From Mammaliicoccus sciuri (GTDB taxonomy: Bacteria > Bacillota > Bacilli > Staphylococcales > Staphylococcaceae), in the NCBI RefSeq assembly GCF_025561425.1, contig NZ_CP094824.1, positions 2,356,001 through 2,420,000 of the forward strand: DNA of 64,000 nucleotides, given 5' to 3'. The translations under genes and the position numbers were made by a program. Positions 45,068 through 56,910 of this stretch are shown here, one piece after another (position 1 is the stretch's first letter; every line of letters begins with the position of its first letter). Under the pieces are notes generated by a model that was not told the DNA's origin, made no database searches, and was given only the letters and a program-made list of their open reading frames with translations.

Positions 45068-47911
45068 TTATGATCGATCTCGTTCTAAAATTGGTTTTAA
45101 GTATTTACCAGTGTAAGATGCTTCAACTTCTACAATGTCTTCTGGTGTTCCAGTAGCAATAATTTCACCGCCACCATCTCCACCTTCTGGACCTAAATCT
45201 ATAATATAATCTGCTGTTTTAATGACATCTAAATTATGTTCAATAATGATGACAGAGTCGCCATTTTCAACGAGTCTATTTAACACACTTAATAAACGTT
45301 TAATATCATCTACGTGTAAACCTGTTGTTGGTTCATCAAGTATATATAATGACTTACCATTAGATCGTCTATGAAGTTCAGAAGCAAGTTTCACACGTTG
45401 TGCTTCACCGCCTGATAAAGTTGTTGCGGGTTGACCTAGTTTAACATATCCTAAACCAACGTCTACTATTGTTTTTAATTTTCTATTTATCTTAGGTAAA
45501 CTTTCGAAAAAGTGATAAGCATCTTCTACTGTCATTTCTAATACATCAGAAATACTTTTTCCTTTATAAGTTACTTCTAATGTTTCTCTATTATAACGTT
45601 TTCCATCACAAACTTCACATGGTACGTATACATCTGGTAAGAAATGCATTTCAATTTTAATGATACCATCACCTTTACAAGCTTCACAGCGGCCACCTTT
45701 AACATTAAAACTAAATCTTCCTTTTTGATAACCTCTTACTTTTGCCTCATTCGTTTGGCTAAATACATCTCTAATATCATCAAATACACCTGTATAAGTT
45801 GCAGGGTTTGAACGTGGTGTTCTACCAATTGGTGATTGGTCAATATCTATAATTTTTTCAATTTCATTTACACCTTTTATAGTTTTATGTGCACCTGGTT
45901 TTATTTTCGTATTATACAATTGTTTTTGCAAACCTTTGTACAATACTTCATTTACTAATGAACTTTTACCAGAACCTGAAACACCTGTTACACATGTCAT
46001 AACTGATAATGGGAAGTCTACATCGACATTTTTCAAGTTATTACTTGTCGCACCTTTAACAGATATTTTACGTTTTGTAACTTTTCTTCGTTTAGATGGT
46101 ACAAACACTTTCTCTTTACCGCTTAAGTATTTACCTGTTAAAGATTGTTCATTTGCCATCACTTCTTCTGGCGTTCCACTCGCAACTACTTCACCACCAT
46201 GTACACCTGCTTTTGGACCTATATCAATTAAATAATCGGCAGCTTTCATCGTATCTTCATCATGTTCAACGACAATTAATGTATTACCCATATCTCGCAT
46301 TGATTTCAAAGTGTCAATTAAGCGATCATTGTCTCTTTGATGTAAACCGATAGAAGGCTCATCAAGCACATATAATACGCCTGATAATCTAGAACCAATT
46401 TGAGTTGCCAGTCTAATACGTTGTGCTTCCCCACCCGATAAAGTACCTGATGCTCGATTAAGTGTTAAATATTCTAAACCTACATTATTTAAGAAAGATA
46501 ATCTTTCATGTATTTCTTTTAAGATGAGTTTCGCAATTTTACGTTCCGTTTCATCTAAATCTAGGTTATCGAAATGTTTAATTGCATTATAAATTGAATA
46601 TCTGACTGCTTCACCGATATGTTGGCCATTAATTTTGACAGAAAGTACTTTTTCATTTAAACGATAACCATCACATGTTTCACAAGTTTTTTCGACCATA
46701 TATTTTTGCATCACTTCTCTAACGTATTCAGATGGTGAATCATGGTAACGACGTTCAATATTATTTAGCACACCTTCAAAAGCCATCGTTTTTGTTCTTT
46801 CTGTTTTAACGCCATAATCTTGATTAAATTTAAATTCTATTTCATCATCATGACCTCTTAAGACGATGTTTTTTTCTTTTTTCGTTAATTTATTAAATGG
46901 TTTATCCATATCAATTTTAAAATGTTCACAAGCTTGTTTTAATAAAGTTGGATAATAATTAGAACTGATTGGTTGCCATGGCAAAATTGCGCCTTCATTT
47001 AAATTTAAAGTCTTATCTGGCACGACTAAATCAACATCTACAGTTAATTTACTTCCTAAGCCATCACAAGATGGACAAGCACCAAACGGATTGTTAAATG
47101 AGAATATCCTAGGTTCTAATTGATCTACTGAGAAACCACAAATAGGACAAGCATGGTGTTCAGAAAATTTAATTTCATCACCATCAATAATATCAGCAAC
47201 TGCATTACCGTCAGCTAATTCTAGCGCTGTTTGTAAGGAATCAGCTAATCTTGCTTCAATACCTGGTTTAATGACAAGTCTATCAATCACGACATCAATA
47301 GAATGGTTTTGATTTTTGTTTAAATCCGGAACATCATCAACATCTAATATATCGCCATCTACTTTTAATCTTGCATAGCCTTTTTTAGCAATGTCTTCAA
47401 TCAATTTCTTATGTGTACCTTTACGTCCTGAAACGATTGGTGAAAGAATTTGTATTTTTGTTCTTTCTTCTAATTCCATAACTTGATCGACCATTTGTTG
47501 AACCGTTTGTGATTTAATTTCAATACCATGGTTTGGACATATTGGTCTTCCAACTCTTGCATATAATAGTCTTAAATAATCATATATTTCAGTCACAGTA
47601 GCAACAGTTGATCTTGGGTTTTTACTTGTTGTCTTTTGATCAATTGATATCGCTGGAGAAAGACCATCAATTAAATCTACATCTGGTTTGTCCATCTGCC
47701 CTAAAAATTGTCTCGCATAGGCACTTAATGATTCTACATATCTTCTTTGACCTTCTGCATAAATCGTATCAAATGCTAAAGACGACTTTCCTGAACCAGA
47801 TAATCCAGTCATAACAACAAGTTGGTCTTTAGGTATTTCTATATCTATATCTTTTAAGTTATGTGCTCTTGCACCTTTTACGATGATGGATTTGTTTTTC
47901 ATCTCAGTCAC
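45068..47911 (-). CDS. uvrA: excinuclease ABC subunit A
   Basis: 947 residues: two ABC ATPase halves ([36 protein letters not shown]), two signature motifs ([32 protein letters not shown]), the zinc modules ([34 protein letters not shown]) and the UvrB-binding part. DNA damage recognition in nucleotide excision repair. It overlaps uvrB by 4 bases. Confidence 0.99.
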   Translation of the reverse strand: MTEMKNKSIIVKGARAHNLKDIDIEIPKDQLVVMTGLSGSGKSSLAFDTIYAEGQRRYVESLSAYARQFLGQMDKPDVDLIDGLSPAISIDQKTTSKNPRSTVATVTEIYDYLRLLYARVGRPICPNHGIEIKSQTVQQMVDQVMELEERTKIQILSPIVSGRKGTHKKLIEDIAKKGYARLKVDGDILDVDDVPDLNKNQNHSIDVVIDRLVIKPGIEARLADSLQTALELADGNAVADIIDGDEIKFSEHHACPICGFSVDQLEPRIFSFNNPFGACPSCDGLGSKLTVDVDLVVPDKTLNLNEGAILPWQPISSNYYPTLLKQACEHFKIDMDKPFNKLTKKEKNIVLRGHDDEIEFKFNQDYGVKTERTKTMAFEGVLNNIERRYHDSPSEYVREVMQKYMVEKTCETCDGYRLNEKVLSVKINGQHIGEAVRYSIYNAIKHFDNLDLDETERKIAKLILKEIHERLSFLNNVGLEYLTLNRASGTLSGGEAQRIRLATQIGSRLSGVLYVLDEPSIGLHQRDNDRLIDTLKSMRDMGNTLIVVEHDEDTMKAADYLIDIGPKAGVHGGEVVASGTPEEVMANEQSLTGKYLSGKEKVFVPSKRRKVTKRKISVKGATSNNLKNVDVDFPLSVMTCVTGVSGSGKSSLVNEVLYKGLQKQLYNTKIKPGAHKTIKGVNEIEKIIDIDQSPIGRTPRSNPATYTGVFDDIRDVFSQTNEAKVRGYQKGRFSFNVKGGRCEACKGDGIIKIEMHFLPDVYVPCEVCDGKRYNRETLEVTYKGKSISDVLEMTVEDAYHFFESLPKINRKLKTIVDVGLGYVKLGQPATTLSGGEAQRVKLASELHRRSNGKSLYILDEPTTGLHVDDIKRLLSVLNRLVENGDSVIIIEHNLDVIKTADYIIDLGPEGGDGGGEIIATGTPEDIVEVEASYTGKYLKPILERDRS

Positions 47912-49890
47912 CTTTCTGCTTTTAGTTCAAATAATATATCTCTTAGTTCAGATGCACGCTCGAAGTCTAAATCTTTCGCAGCATCTTTCATTTCTTTTTC
48001 TATGCGCTCGATTGTCTTTTCTCTTTCTTTTTTCGTAAGTTTCTTAGGCGTTTTTTTAGTATCTTTTTCAGTTACTTCATCTGTTTCTACAGTTGCTGAT
48101 ATCACATCACGTATTTTCTTGTTAATTGTTTGTGGTGTTATATTGTGTTCTTCATTGTACGCTTCTTGAGTAGTACGTCTTCTACTTGTTTCATCTAATG
48201 CTGTTCTCATAGAATCTGTAATTTTATCTGCATACATAATCACTTTACCTTTATCATTACGCGCAGCACGACCAATCGTTTGAATCAACGAACGCTCTGA
48301 TCTTAAGAAACCTTCTTTATCTGCATCTAAAATCGTCACAAGTGAAACTTCTGGGATATCTAAACCTTCTCTTAGTAAGTTAATCCCAACTAATACATCA
48401 TAAACACCCATTCTTAAGTCTCGAATGATTTCTATTCTTTCTAATGTCTTTATTTCTGAGTGTAAGTAATTCACTTTAATGCCGGCTTCTTTTAAATAAG
48501 TCGTTAAATCTTCACTCATTTTTTTAGTTAATGTTGTAATTAATACACGTTCATTTCTTTCTATTCTTTCATTAATTTCAGCCATTAAATCATCTATTTG
48601 ATTTTCACTTGGTCTCACTTCGACAATTGGATCTAACAAACCAGTTGGACGAATAATTTGTTCGACCATTTCATCAGTATGTTCAATTTCATATGGTCCC
48701 GGTGTTGCTGAAACATAAACCAATTGTTTCGTTTTTTCTTCAAACTCTTCAAATCTAAGCGGTCTATTGTCTAAAGCACTTGGTAATCTAAAGCCATGTT
48801 CTACTAAGACATTTTTTCGCGCTTGGTCTCCATTATACATACCTCTAATTTGAGGAAGTGTTACGTGAGATTCATCAATCATCACTAACCAATCATCACC
48901 AAAGTAATCTAATAAAGTATATGGTGTAGAACCTTTTGGTCGTAACGTTAAATGTACAGAATAGTTCTCAATGCCTGAACAAAAGCCCATTTCTCTCATC
49001 ATTTCTAAATCATAATTCGTTCTTTGTTCAAGCCGTTGAGCTTCTAGCAGTTTATTTTCTTTTCGAAGTTCTGCCAATCGTTCTTCAAGTTCTTTCTCAA
49101 TACGCTCAATCGCAACTTTCATTTTTTCTTCACGTGTTACGAAGTGAGATGCAGGATAAAATAGAAAATGTTCTCTTTCAGCAATAACTTCTCCTGTTAA
49201 GTAATTTACTTCTCTAATTCTATCGATTTCATCTCCAAAGAACTCTACTCTGACACATAGTTCATCACGTGATGCTGGAAATATTTCTACAACATCTCCT
49301 CTAACTCTAAATGTACCACGTCTAAAATCTATATCATTTCGTGAATATTGGTTATCGACAAGCTTTCTTAACAGTTCATTACGTTCCATTTCCATACCAA
49401 CACGCGTACTTACAACTAAGTCTTTATATTCTTCTGGATTACCTAAACCATAAATACAGCTGACACTCGCAATAACGATAACATCATCTCGTTCAAACAA
49501 TGCGCTAGTAGCTGAATGTCGAAGTTTATCAATTTCATCATTTATAGAGGCATCTTTTTCAATAAAAGTATCTGTTTGAGGTACATATGCTTCAGGTTGA
49601 TAATAATCGTAATAACTTACGAAGTATTCTACTCTATTCTCAGGAAAGAATTCTTTAAACTCACTATATAGCTGTCCAGCCAACGTTTTATTATGTGCAA
49701 TAATCAATGTGGGTTTACCGACTTCTTTGATGACATTACTCATCGTGAATGTCTTACCTGTACCTGTCGCACCTAGTAAAGTTTGATGTCTCTTGCTTTC
49801 GTTAATGCCTTTTACAAGAGATTTAATAGCTTCTGGCTGATCCCCTTGAGGTGAATAGTCAGAATGTATTTTAAAAGGAAAATGTTGCAT
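47908..49890 (-). CDS. uvrB: excinuclease ABC subunit B
   Basis: 660 residues: Walker [15 protein letters not shown], the beta-hairpin with [25 protein letters not shown], helicase motifs [15 protein letters not shown] and QTIGRAARN, and the C-terminal UVR helix ([16 protein letters not shown] type, [11 protein letters not shown]). It verifies damage and loads UvrC. First gene of the pair. Confidence 0.99.
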   Translation of the reverse strand: MQHFPFKIHSDYSPQGDQPEAIKSLVKGINESKRHQTLLGATGTGKTFTMSNVIKEVGKPTLIIAHNKTLAGQLYSEFKEFFPENRVEYFVSYYDYYQPEAYVPQTDTFIEKDASINDEIDKLRHSATSALFERDDVIVIASVSCIYGLGNPEEYKDLVVSTRVGMEMERNELLRKLVDNQYSRNDIDFRRGTFRVRGDVVEIFPASRDELCVRVEFFGDEIDRIREVNYLTGEVIAEREHFLFYPASHFVTREEKMKVAIERIEKELEERLAELRKENKLLEAQRLEQRTNYDLEMMREMGFCSGIENYSVHLTLRPKGSTPYTLLDYFGDDWLVMIDESHVTLPQIRGMYNGDQARKNVLVEHGFRLPSALDNRPLRFEEFEEKTKQLVYVSATPGPYEIEHTDEMVEQIIRPTGLLDPIVEVRPSENQIDDLMAEINERIERNERVLITTLTKKMSEDLTTYLKEAGIKVNYLHSEIKTLERIEIIRDLRMGVYDVLVGINLLREGLDIPEVSLVTILDADKEGFLRSERSLIQTIGRAARNDKGKVIMYADKITDSMRTALDETSRRRTTQEAYNEEHNITPQTINKKIRDVISATVETDEVTEKDTKKTPKKLTKKEREKTIERIEKEMKDAAKDLDFERASELRDILFELKAER

Positions 49891-49983
49891 AGGAACCTCC
49901 TCATTTTCTGTAATATATATTTATTTTATCAAAAATTTGTAAAAATGACCAAACATTTGTTCGTTAATTTTAAATTTACATAC

Positions 49984-50022
49984 AAATAAGAGGAAAAATC
50001 TAAATGATTTTTCCTCTTATTT
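49984..50022 (-). terminator. terminator after csbA
   Basis: AAATAAGAGGAAAAAT and its exact complement (49984-49999 and 50007-50022), 16 bp. Its far arm includes the csbA stop codon. Minus-strand tail ATTTGTATG is weak, but the stem is very stable. Confidence 0.75.
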
Positions 50023-50251
50023 ATCTTGATTCAATTTTATCTATTTTAAGTGTATCAACTATATAAAAGCCTGCTACTAAACTCAGTACATCTAACAACA
50101 TGATAAGCTCATTGTTAAAAAAGCCTTTATAAACCGAAACACCAATTATGATGCTGGATACAAGTAATCCAATCCATTTATTTTGAGCAATTTGCGTGAA
50201 AATAATTACCATTAAACAAGGAAGAAACAAAGCTAGAATCGGCCAAATCAT
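50021..50251 (-). CDS. csbA: CsbA-family membrane protein
   Basis: 76 residues with about three membrane segments (ILALFLPCLMVIIFTQIAQ; WIGLLVSSIIIGVSVYKGFF; LLDVLSLVAGFYIVDTL). In B. subtilis the sigma-B controlled csbA lies directly upstream of uvrB, the same position as here. Function unknown. Confidence 0.85.
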   Translation of the reverse strand: MIWPILALFLPCLMVIIFTQIAQNKWIGLLVSSIIIGVSVYKGFFNNELIMLLDVLSLVAGFYIVDTLKIDKIESR

Positions 50252-50259
50252 TCAATTCA

Positions 50260-50910
50260 CTAACTCCTTTTTGTTTCACGTTTCTCAAGTATCGTCATTG
50301 TTATCTCTCTTAACTCTGAACGTGGTATAAATTTTTCTTGTAACATATCAGGTATAATATGTTGAATAAAATCTTGTACAGAAGCTAAATGATCAAATTG
50401 CATGATCGTTTCCAATGAACTTTCATAAATTTCGAAGAATAAAGGTTCTGGATTTCTCTTTTGAATTTCACCAAAAGATTCATACAATAAATCAATTTTA
50501 TCAGCAACACTTAATATTTGCCCTTCTATACTATCATCTTTACCCTCTTGTAGTCTATGTCTATATATATCTTGATATTGCTCGGGAAATTCTTCTGTTA
50601 TAAATTTATCGATCATCTCTTCTTCAACTTGAGAGAATAATTTTTTAATTTCATAAGACGCATATTTCACAGGTGTCTTAATGTCACCAGTAAATATTTC
50701 AGGATAATCATGGTTCAAAGCTTTTTCATATACAAGTTTCCAGTCTATTTCTTGACCATTTTGTTCTTCTACTGTTGCTAAATATTGCGCTATTTTCGTT
50801 ACTTTAAAAGAATGTGCTGCGACATTATGGTCTTGATACTTAAATTTACCTGGACATCTTACTAATTTCTCTAAATCAGACAAACTTTTAAAATATTGAT
50901 GTACCCCCAT
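50260..50910 (-). CDS. HD-domain hydrolase, YfbR-like
   Basis: 216 residues with an HD metal-binding set: HNVAAHSFKVTKIAQYL, NHDYPEIFTGDIKTPV and SVADKIDLLYESF. This matches the YfbR-type 5'-deoxynucleotidase group. It likely dephosphorylates deoxynucleoside monophosphates in the cytoplasm. It overlaps the ResA-like gene stop by one base. Confidence 0.85.
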   Translation of the reverse strand: MGVHQYFKSLSDLEKLVRCPGKFKYQDHNVAAHSFKVTKIAQYLATVEEQNGQEIDWKLVYEKALNHDYPEIFTGDIKTPVKYASYEIKKLFSQVEEEMIDKFITEEFPEQYQDIYRHRLQEGKDDSIEGQILSVADKIDLLYESFGEIQKRNPEPLFFEIYESSLETIMQFDHLASVQDFIQHIIPDMLQEKFIPRSELREITMTILEKRETKRS

Positions 50911-51485
50911 TAAACTTCCTCCTTCACTTGTGTAACTAAGTTGTTTAGTGTCTTTTCAGATAATTCACCTAAATACACTTTTTTGATTTCGCCATTTTTA
51001 TCTACAAATAAAGTTGTAGGTATATTATACGATTTATATTTTTCTAGAAAATCATCTTGCGCAACGTAAACATCGTAATTCACATTTACATCGTCCATTA
51101 ATTGTTTAGCTGGTTTTCGTTTATCTTTAACATTTAAACCAACTAATTCGACACCTTTATCTTCGTGCTTTGCATATTTTACAAGTTCAGGCATTTCTCG
51201 TTTACAAGGGTCACACCAAGAGGCAAATAAATTAATAACAGTAATATCATTTTTAGATGTTACCTCTTTTAATTGTTTTGATTTTTCAGTTGAAAAAACA
51301 TTAACAGTTTCATCATTTACATTCATGCCTGTAGCTGGATGACTGTTTTGAAACGTTTGCTTCCCTTGTTGCTCTTTAAACTGTTCGTTCGTTTGAAACT
51401 TATTGATATCTAATACTTTATAAACACTGATACTAATAATCAATAACAAAAGTATAACTAATATGATTTTTAACCTTTTTTTCAT
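50910..51485 (-). CDS. ResA/TlpA-like membrane thioredoxin
   Basis: 191 residues: an N-terminal anchor (LKIILVILLLLIISISVYKV, about 4-23), then an extracytoplasmic thioredoxin fold with NLFASWCDPCKREMPELVKY (CxxC = CDPC) and IPTTLFVDKNGEI with the cis-Pro. TlpA-like proteins reduce apo-cytochrome c heme cysteines or other exported disulfides. A c-type cytochrome gene lies 1.1 kb upstream, so a role in its maturation is plausible. Confidence 0.87.
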   Translation of the reverse strand: MKKRLKIILVILLLLIISISVYKVLDINKFQTNEQFKEQQGKQTFQNSHPATGMNVNDETVNVFSTEKSKQLKEVTSKNDITVINLFASWCDPCKREMPELVKYAKHEDKGVELVGLNVKDKRKPAKQLMDDVNVNYDVYVAQDDFLEKYKSYNIPTTLFVDKNGEIKKVYLGELSEKTLNNLVTQVKEEV

Positions 51486-51608
51486 GTTTTCAAACCTCTA
51501 CACTAGCATTTACGTTTATTATATCAACTATAATGATAAAAAAAAGCAAATAGTTAAAATTCTTAAACTGAATTAACTACTTGCTTATTTATTAAATTTC
51601 TATAAAAA

Positions 51609-52304
51609 CTAATGAATATAATTATATGAGCCAGCTGCTGATGCTGAAATTGTACGTGAAGATACTACGCCTACACCTTGGTAGTTCATTTCAGAAACTT
51701 GAATTGAACCATCAGCATTCACTTTATCTACATAAGCTACATGTCCATATCCACCAGCAGTTGATTGTAAAATTGAACCAGCTGATTGGCTGTAGTTAAA
51801 TGTCGGTGCAACATAAGCTACTGAATCTTCACTATTGTATACATTACCGTATGATGTTTGTTCAAATACGTATCTTAATAATGCATCTTCTTGAGCAGGA
51901 GATTCAGGTGCACTAACTGTTAAACTAGTAGGTTCAGCAGTTGGTTCTGAAGTTTCTGCTGCAACTTTTAATTCATCACCCACTAAAATTAAATCTGAAG
52001 ATAAATTGTTCCATTCTTTTAAGTCTGATACGTTAACATCAAATTTTTCAGAAATTTTGTTAAGTGTATCTCCCTCTTGAATTATATAGATGTTATCTTC
52101 TAATACTTTTAATGTTTGTCCTTCTTTAACGTCTACGTCGATATTATTTAATGATTTAATTTCAGATACTGATGTGCCATATTCTTCTGCAATATTCTCT
52201 AATGATTGTCCTTCTTTAACTTTAATATCAGCTGCATAGGCAGATGAACTTGCTAAACTTGTTAAAGCTGTAACAGATGCTAATGTAATGAAAGTCTTCT
52301 TCAT
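51609..52304 (-). CDS. LysM protein with cysteine-less CHAP-like end
   Basis: 231 residues: signal peptide (1-24, ends AYA-AD), two LysM repeats (DIKVKEGQSLENIAEEYGTS; YIIQEGDTLNKISEKFDVNV), a Pro/Thr/Ser linker, and a C-terminal part that matches the second half of staphylococcal CHAP amidases (STAGGYGHVAYVDKVNADGS with His188, VSEMNYQGVGVVSSRTISAS, YNYIH). The first half, which should carry QCTWYV with the nucleophile Cys, reads ALLRYVFEQTSYG. The protein has no cysteine at all, so hydrolase activity is not expected. It may bind peptidoglycan or regulate a true amidase. A WalR-like box lies upstream. Confidence 0.85.
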   Translation of the reverse strand: MKKTFITLASVTALTSLASSSAYAADIKVKEGQSLENIAEEYGTSVSEIKSLNNIDVDVKEGQTLKVLEDNIYIIQEGDTLNKISEKFDVNVSDLKEWNNLSSDLILVGDELKVAAETSEPTAEPTSLTVSAPESPAQEDALLRYVFEQTSYGNVYNSEDSVAYVAPTFNYSQSAGSILQSTAGGYGHVAYVDKVNADGSIQVSEMNYQGVGVVSSRTISASAAGSYNYIH

Positions 52305-52416
52305 GATGACATATCCTCCCGAAGTGTATGTATTTACGTTTATATTTTAAATTTATATGATTTTTCTCAATTAATACTGGAAATAATATAGCACAATATC
52401 TATCGCAATATTGTAT

Positions 52417-52433
52417 TGTTACAAATCTGTAAT
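52417..52433 (+). promoter_or_regulatory. WalR-type box upstream of LysM gene
   Basis: TGTTAC-AAATC-TGTAAT fits TGTWAH-N5-TGTWAH. It is about 115 bases upstream of the LysM/CHAP-like start codon and oriented opposite to that gene. WalRK controls cell wall hydrolases in staphylococci, so regulation of this gene is likely; the orientation leaves activation or repression open. The rest of 52305-52500 shows no ORF. Confidence 0.55.
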
Positions 52434-52501
52434 ATAAACGTTAACATTCTATAATTTTATAGATAAAAATGTTACTAAAGACTGTCATGTAGCCATTTTA
52501 A

Positions 52502-52541
52502 AAGACGATGTTAATTATTTACACACAATTAACATCGTCTT
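52502..52541. terminator. bidirectional terminator
   Basis: AAGACGATGTTAATT and its exact complement (52502-52516 and 52527-52541), 15 bp, with TTTTTTATTT on the plus side and TTTTAAAAT on the minus side. It ends the cytochrome gene transcript on the minus strand. Confidence 0.9.
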
Positions 52542-52624
52542 TTTTATTTATTAATATTCAATTAAAATACATATGTGTTTCAACGTTAAAATTTCCAATT
52601 TATATACAAAATGAATATAAATGA

Positions 52625-52945
52625 TTATTTTTGTTTAGCTAACCATTTAGCAACTTCTTTTGCTTCTTTCTCATCTACAACTTGACTCGGCATATTCCCC
52701 TTACCTTCGTTGATAATTTTTTCAATATCTGACTCAGACATTTTGGCACCGACTTTTTTAAGTGATGGTCCAGATGCACCATCTAAATCTTTACCATGAC
52801 ATCCTACGCAAGAATTGTTTTTAAAGATTTTTTCCCCTTGTGAACTGTATTCTTCTTTGCTGCTATCATCGCTTGATTGTCCACATCCTGCAAATACTAA
52901 CGATGATAATGCTATTACAGAAATCATGCCCATTTTGATTTTCAT
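52625..52945 (-). CDS. cccB: c551-type cytochrome lipoprotein, CccB-like
   Basis: 106 residues from ATG 52943-52945 (GGAGTG, 6 nt). Lipoprotein signal with lipobox LVFAGC, a Ser/Glu-rich spacer, then a mono-heme domain: NSCVGCHGKDLDGASGPSL (CxxCH) and the axial Met in GKGNMPSQ. It is a membrane-tethered electron carrier for a terminal oxidase. B. subtilis has cccB in the same position after secA-prfB. S. aureus lacks such a gene to my knowledge, so this points to an oxidase-positive relative. Confidence 0.92.
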   Translation of the reverse strand: MKIKMGMISVIALSSLVFAGCGQSSDDSSKEEYSSQGEKIFKNNSCVGCHGKDLDGASGPSLKKVGAKMSESDIEKIINEGKGNMPSQVVDEKEAKEVAKWLAKQK

Positions 52946-53089
52946 GTATAACACTCCATTCATTTTATTATCAACTATATTTTACCATGTAAACCAGCGT
53001 CTGACATCATTTTGTTCAATAATTCACAATTTTAATTATCATAAATGAAGCTAGGATATTTTAAAATCATCCTAGCTTCTTACTTTAAA

Positions 53090-54200
53090 TTATTTTTCAT
53101 TAATTTGGCTTCTTAAATATGCATCGATAAATGGATCTAAGTCCCCATCCATAACTGCGTTTGTATTACCTGTTTCTTCATTAGTTCTATGATCTTTAAC
53201 CATAGCATATGGATGAAATACGTATGAACGTATTTGACTCCCCCATCCAATTTCTTTTTGTTCACCTCTAATTTCATCTAGAGCTGCTGCTTGTTCTTCA
53301 AGTTCTTTTTGGTAGAGTTTCGCTTTTAACATTTTCATAGCTTGTTCTCTGTTTTTAATTTGTGATCTTTCATTTTGACATGTAACGACGATACCAGTTG
53401 GTTGGTGTGTAATACGAACAGCTGAATCAGTCGTGTTGACGTGCTGTCCACCTGCACCAGATGCTCTATAAGTATCGACTGTAATGTCTTCAGAATTAAC
53501 TTCTATTTCTATTTTTTCATTATTAAATTCAGGTGTTACATCACAAGATACAAATGATGTATGACGTCTTCCTGATGAATCGAATGGAGAAATACGCACT
53601 AATCTATGGACACCTTTTTCAGCTTTTAAATATCCATATGCATTATGGCCTTTGATAAGAATTGTGACACTTTTAATGCCCGCTTCATCTCCAGCTTGAT
53701 AATCTAACGTTTCCACTTTGAATCCTTTTTGTTCTGCGAAACGTTGATACATTCTAAGTAGCATTGAACCCCAATCTTGAGATTCTGTACCACCTGCACC
53801 TGGATGCAATTCTAATATAGCGTTGTTTTCATCATGTTCACCATTAAGTAGAAGTTTCAATTCAAATTGATCGATGTCTGTTTGTAACGCTTTTAAATCT
53901 TGCTCAAGCATTTCGTGCATGTCTTCATCATATTCTTCTTGTAACAATTCAACAGTTGTAAGTAAATCTTCAATCTGTTGATTTAATGTATGAAAATCAC
54001 CGACGACAGACTTTAATGCGTTGTTTTTGTTAATGATGTCTTGTGCTTTATTCTGATCGTCCCAGAATGTTGGATCAACCATCATTTCTTCGTATTCTTG
54101 AATGTTCGTCTCTTTATTTTCTAAGTCAAAGAGACCCCCTAATATTCATTAATTTTTCATTATTTTTATTTAATGTTTGTCTAATTTCCGTTAATTCCAT
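53090..54200 (-). CDS. prfB: peptide chain release factor 2, +1 frameshift
   Basis: Starts at ATG 54198-54200 and reads 24 codons to an in-frame TGA (54126-54128) inside AGGGGGTCTCTTTGAC. This is the classical RF2 autoregulatory site: a Shine-Dalgarno-like AGGGGG, CTT, then TGA-C. A +1 shift on CTT continues as [14 protein letters not shown] to the stop at 53090, giving 369 residues. The GGQ loop is [18 protein letters not shown], and the stop-codon-reading SPF is in [15 protein letters not shown]. It is 12 nt after secA. Confidence 0.98.
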
Positions 54201-54212
54201 AAAATTACTCCT

Positions 54213-56744
54213 TTATGCTTGACCATGACAGTTTTTATATTTCTTACCACTACCACATGGACATGGATCGTTTCGGCCAACTTGTTCATCTTTGACGATA
54301 GGTTTTGGTTTAACTTTTTCTTTACCATCATTCGCACTCACATGTTTAGCTTCACCTATTTCAACTTGTTCACGTTCAACTTGTTCACCGCGATCAATAG
54401 TTGATTTAAGAATGTATTTACTTACTTCATCTTCTATTTCATTCAACATTGTTTCAAATAAATCTAAACCTTCATTTTGGTACTCTCTAAGTGGATTGAT
54501 TTGACCATAAGATCTTAAGTGGATACCTGTACGTAATTGATCCATTGTATCAATGTGATCAGTCCATTTACGGTCTATTGTTCTTAACACAATCATACGT
54601 TCAAATTCAGACATTTGATCACCAAAGTCTTCTTGTTGAGCTTTGTATTGTGTTTTAATTTTTTCTAATACAATTTCTACGATATCTTCATAATCTCTAC
54701 CGCGAATATCGTCAACTTTAATTGCACCTTGTGGTACATATGAGTCTTCAATATATTGAACGAGTGCTTCAAAATCAATTTCTTCTTCATTTGTTGCGAA
54801 GTGATAGTTCACGCCACGCTCTAATGATGATTTAATCATATCTTTAACAATGTCTTGTACATCGTCTTTTTCAATAATATCATTACGCTCACCGTAAATG
54901 ATTTCACGTTGTTTTCTTAGTACATCATCGTATTCTAACAAACGTTTACGTGCATCGAAGTTATTACCTTCAACTCGTTTTTGAGCAGATTCTACTGCTC
55001 TAGAAACCATTTTAGACTCAATTGGCGTATCATCATTCATACCTAATTTACCCATTAAAGATTGCATACGTTCTGATCCGAAACGAACCATCAATTCATC
55101 TTGTAATGATAAGTAGAATCTACTTCGACCAACGTCACCTTGACGACCTGAACGTCCTCTTAATTGGTCATCGATACGTCTTGATTCGTGTCGTTCTGTA
55201 CCAATAACAGCTAAACCACCAAGTTCAACAACGCCTTCACCAAGTTTAATATCCGTACCACGACCAGCCATGTTAGTTGCAATGGTTACTGCACCTTTTT
55301 GACCTGCATTTAAAATAATTTCTGCTTCACGTTCATGGTTTTTCGCGTTTAAAACGTTATGTCTAACGCCTTTTTTCTTTAATAGTTGTGAAATATATTC
55401 ACTTGTTTCAACGGCAACTGTACCTAATAATACTGGTTGACCTTTCTTATGAAGCTCGATTACATCTTTAACAACTGCATCAAACTTACCTTTTTGTGAT
55501 GCAAAAATTAAATCCGCTTCATCTTTACGTTGTATTGGTCTATTTGTTGGAATTTGCGTAACAGTCATATTGTAAATATTTCTGAACTCTTCTTCTTCCG
55601 TCTTAGCTGTACCTGTCATGCCTGATAATTTGTTGTACATTCTAAAGAAGTTTTGGAATGTAATAGATGCCATTGTTTTAGATTCATTTTGAATCTCTAG
55701 ACCTTCTTTTGCTTCAATTGCTTGATGCAAGCCGTCAGAGAATCTTCGACCTGGCATTGTACGACCTGTAAATTGGTCGACAATCATAATTTCCCCATCT
55801 TCAACAACATAATCTTTATCTTTAAACATTGTTCTATTTGCTTTTAATGCAATATTAATATGATGCATTAAGTTAACATGTTTCACGTCAAACAAGTTAT
55901 CAATTTTGAACATACGTTCAGCTTTATCAATACCTTGTTCTGTTAATGTGATAGCTTTAGTTTTTTCATCATAACTAAAATCATCTTCACCTTTAAGCAT
56001 TTTTACAAATACGTTGGCTTGAGTATATAAAGTTGTTGATTTTTCTGCTTCACCTGAAATGATAAGTGGTGTTCTCGCTTCGTCAATTAAAATTGAGTCA
56101 ACCTCATCAATGATGGCAAAGTTAAGAGGTCTCATAACACGGTCTTTTTTATACGTAACCATGTTGTCTCTTAAATAATCGAATCCAAGTTCATTATTTG
56201 TACTATACGTGATATCTGCTGAATATGCTTCACGCTTTTGATTCGTATCCATTGAATTCAAATTAAGTCCAACTGATAAACCTAAGAAATTATATAATTG
56301 TGCCATTTCTTCACTTTGTGAACTTGATAGATATTCATTGACTGTTACAACATGAACGCCTCTACCTGTTAGCGCATTTAAATAAACTGGCATTGTTGCT
56401 GTTAATGTTTTACCTTCACCAGTTTTCATTTCTGAAATATCACCACGATGAATAGCAATACCACCCATAATTTGTACTTTAAATGGTGTCATATTAAATA
56501 CCCTAGTAGATGCTTCTCTTACGATTGCATATGCTTCAGGTAGTATTTTGTCTAAATATTTTTCTTGCCTTTTATAATCTTCTATTTCTGACAATTCTTT
56601 TTTGAATTGTTCTGTTTTCTCTCTTAATTGATCATCTGTTAATTTAGCAATTTCATCTTCTAAATTGATGACTTGATCTGCTAATTTTCCGAGTGATTTA
56701 ACAACTCGTTTGTTACCATCAGCTATTTTTGATAAAAAACCCAT
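54213..56744 (-). CDS. secA: preprotein translocase ATPase SecA
   Basis: 843 residues from ATG 56742-56744 (AAGGAGAG upstream; longer in-frame starts are unlikely). Walker A in [30 protein letters not shown], the motor motifs [13 protein letters not shown] and [16 protein letters not shown], and the C-terminal zinc motif [14 protein letters not shown]. It drives Sec-dependent export. Standard SecA1; no second copy is seen here. Confidence 0.99.
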   Translation of the reverse strand: MGFLSKIADGNKRVVKSLGKLADQVINLEDEIAKLTDDQLREKTEQFKKELSEIEDYKRQEKYLDKILPEAYAIVREASTRVFNMTPFKVQIMGGIAIHRGDISEMKTGEGKTLTATMPVYLNALTGRGVHVVTVNEYLSSSQSEEMAQLYNFLGLSVGLNLNSMDTNQKREAYSADITYSTNNELGFDYLRDNMVTYKKDRVMRPLNFAIIDEVDSILIDEARTPLIISGEAEKSTTLYTQANVFVKMLKGEDDFSYDEKTKAITLTEQGIDKAERMFKIDNLFDVKHVNLMHHINIALKANRTMFKDKDYVVEDGEIMIVDQFTGRTMPGRRFSDGLHQAIEAKEGLEIQNESKTMASITFQNFFRMYNKLSGMTGTAKTEEEEFRNIYNMTVTQIPTNRPIQRKDEADLIFASQKGKFDAVVKDVIELHKKGQPVLLGTVAVETSEYISQLLKKKGVRHNVLNAKNHEREAEIILNAGQKGAVTIATNMAGRGTDIKLGEGVVELGGLAVIGTERHESRRIDDQLRGRSGRQGDVGRSRFYLSLQDELMVRFGSERMQSLMGKLGMNDDTPIESKMVSRAVESAQKRVEGNNFDARKRLLEYDDVLRKQREIIYGERNDIIEKDDVQDIVKDMIKSSLERGVNYHFATNEEEIDFEALVQYIEDSYVPQGAIKVDDIRGRDYEDIVEIVLEKIKTQYKAQQEDFGDQMSEFERMIVLRTIDRKWTDHIDTMDQLRTGIHLRSYGQINPLREYQNEGLDLFETMLNEIEDEVSKYILKSTIDRGEQVEREQVEIGEAKHVSANDGKEKVKPKPIVKDEQVGRNDPCPCGSGKKYKNCHGQA

Positions 56745-56869
56745 TTTGTTCTCTCCTTCAACTAGAAAACTAGTAATCTTACAACAATATATCATATCAC
56801 GTTTATATCTCTTTTTACACTATTTAAGATTACCACCTCTGTACATGAAAAGCTATCAATAGCCAAAGA

Positions 56870-56896
56870 AACTGGTGCAGAAATTCTGCACCAGTT
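56870..56896 (-). terminator. terminator between hpf and secA
   Basis: AACTGGTGCAGAA/TTCTGCACCAGTT (13 bp around one A; practical loop of 5 bases), followed on the minus strand by TTTCTTT. Ends the hpf transcript. Confidence 0.85.
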
Positions 56897-56910
56897 GGTG
56901 TAAATGATTT

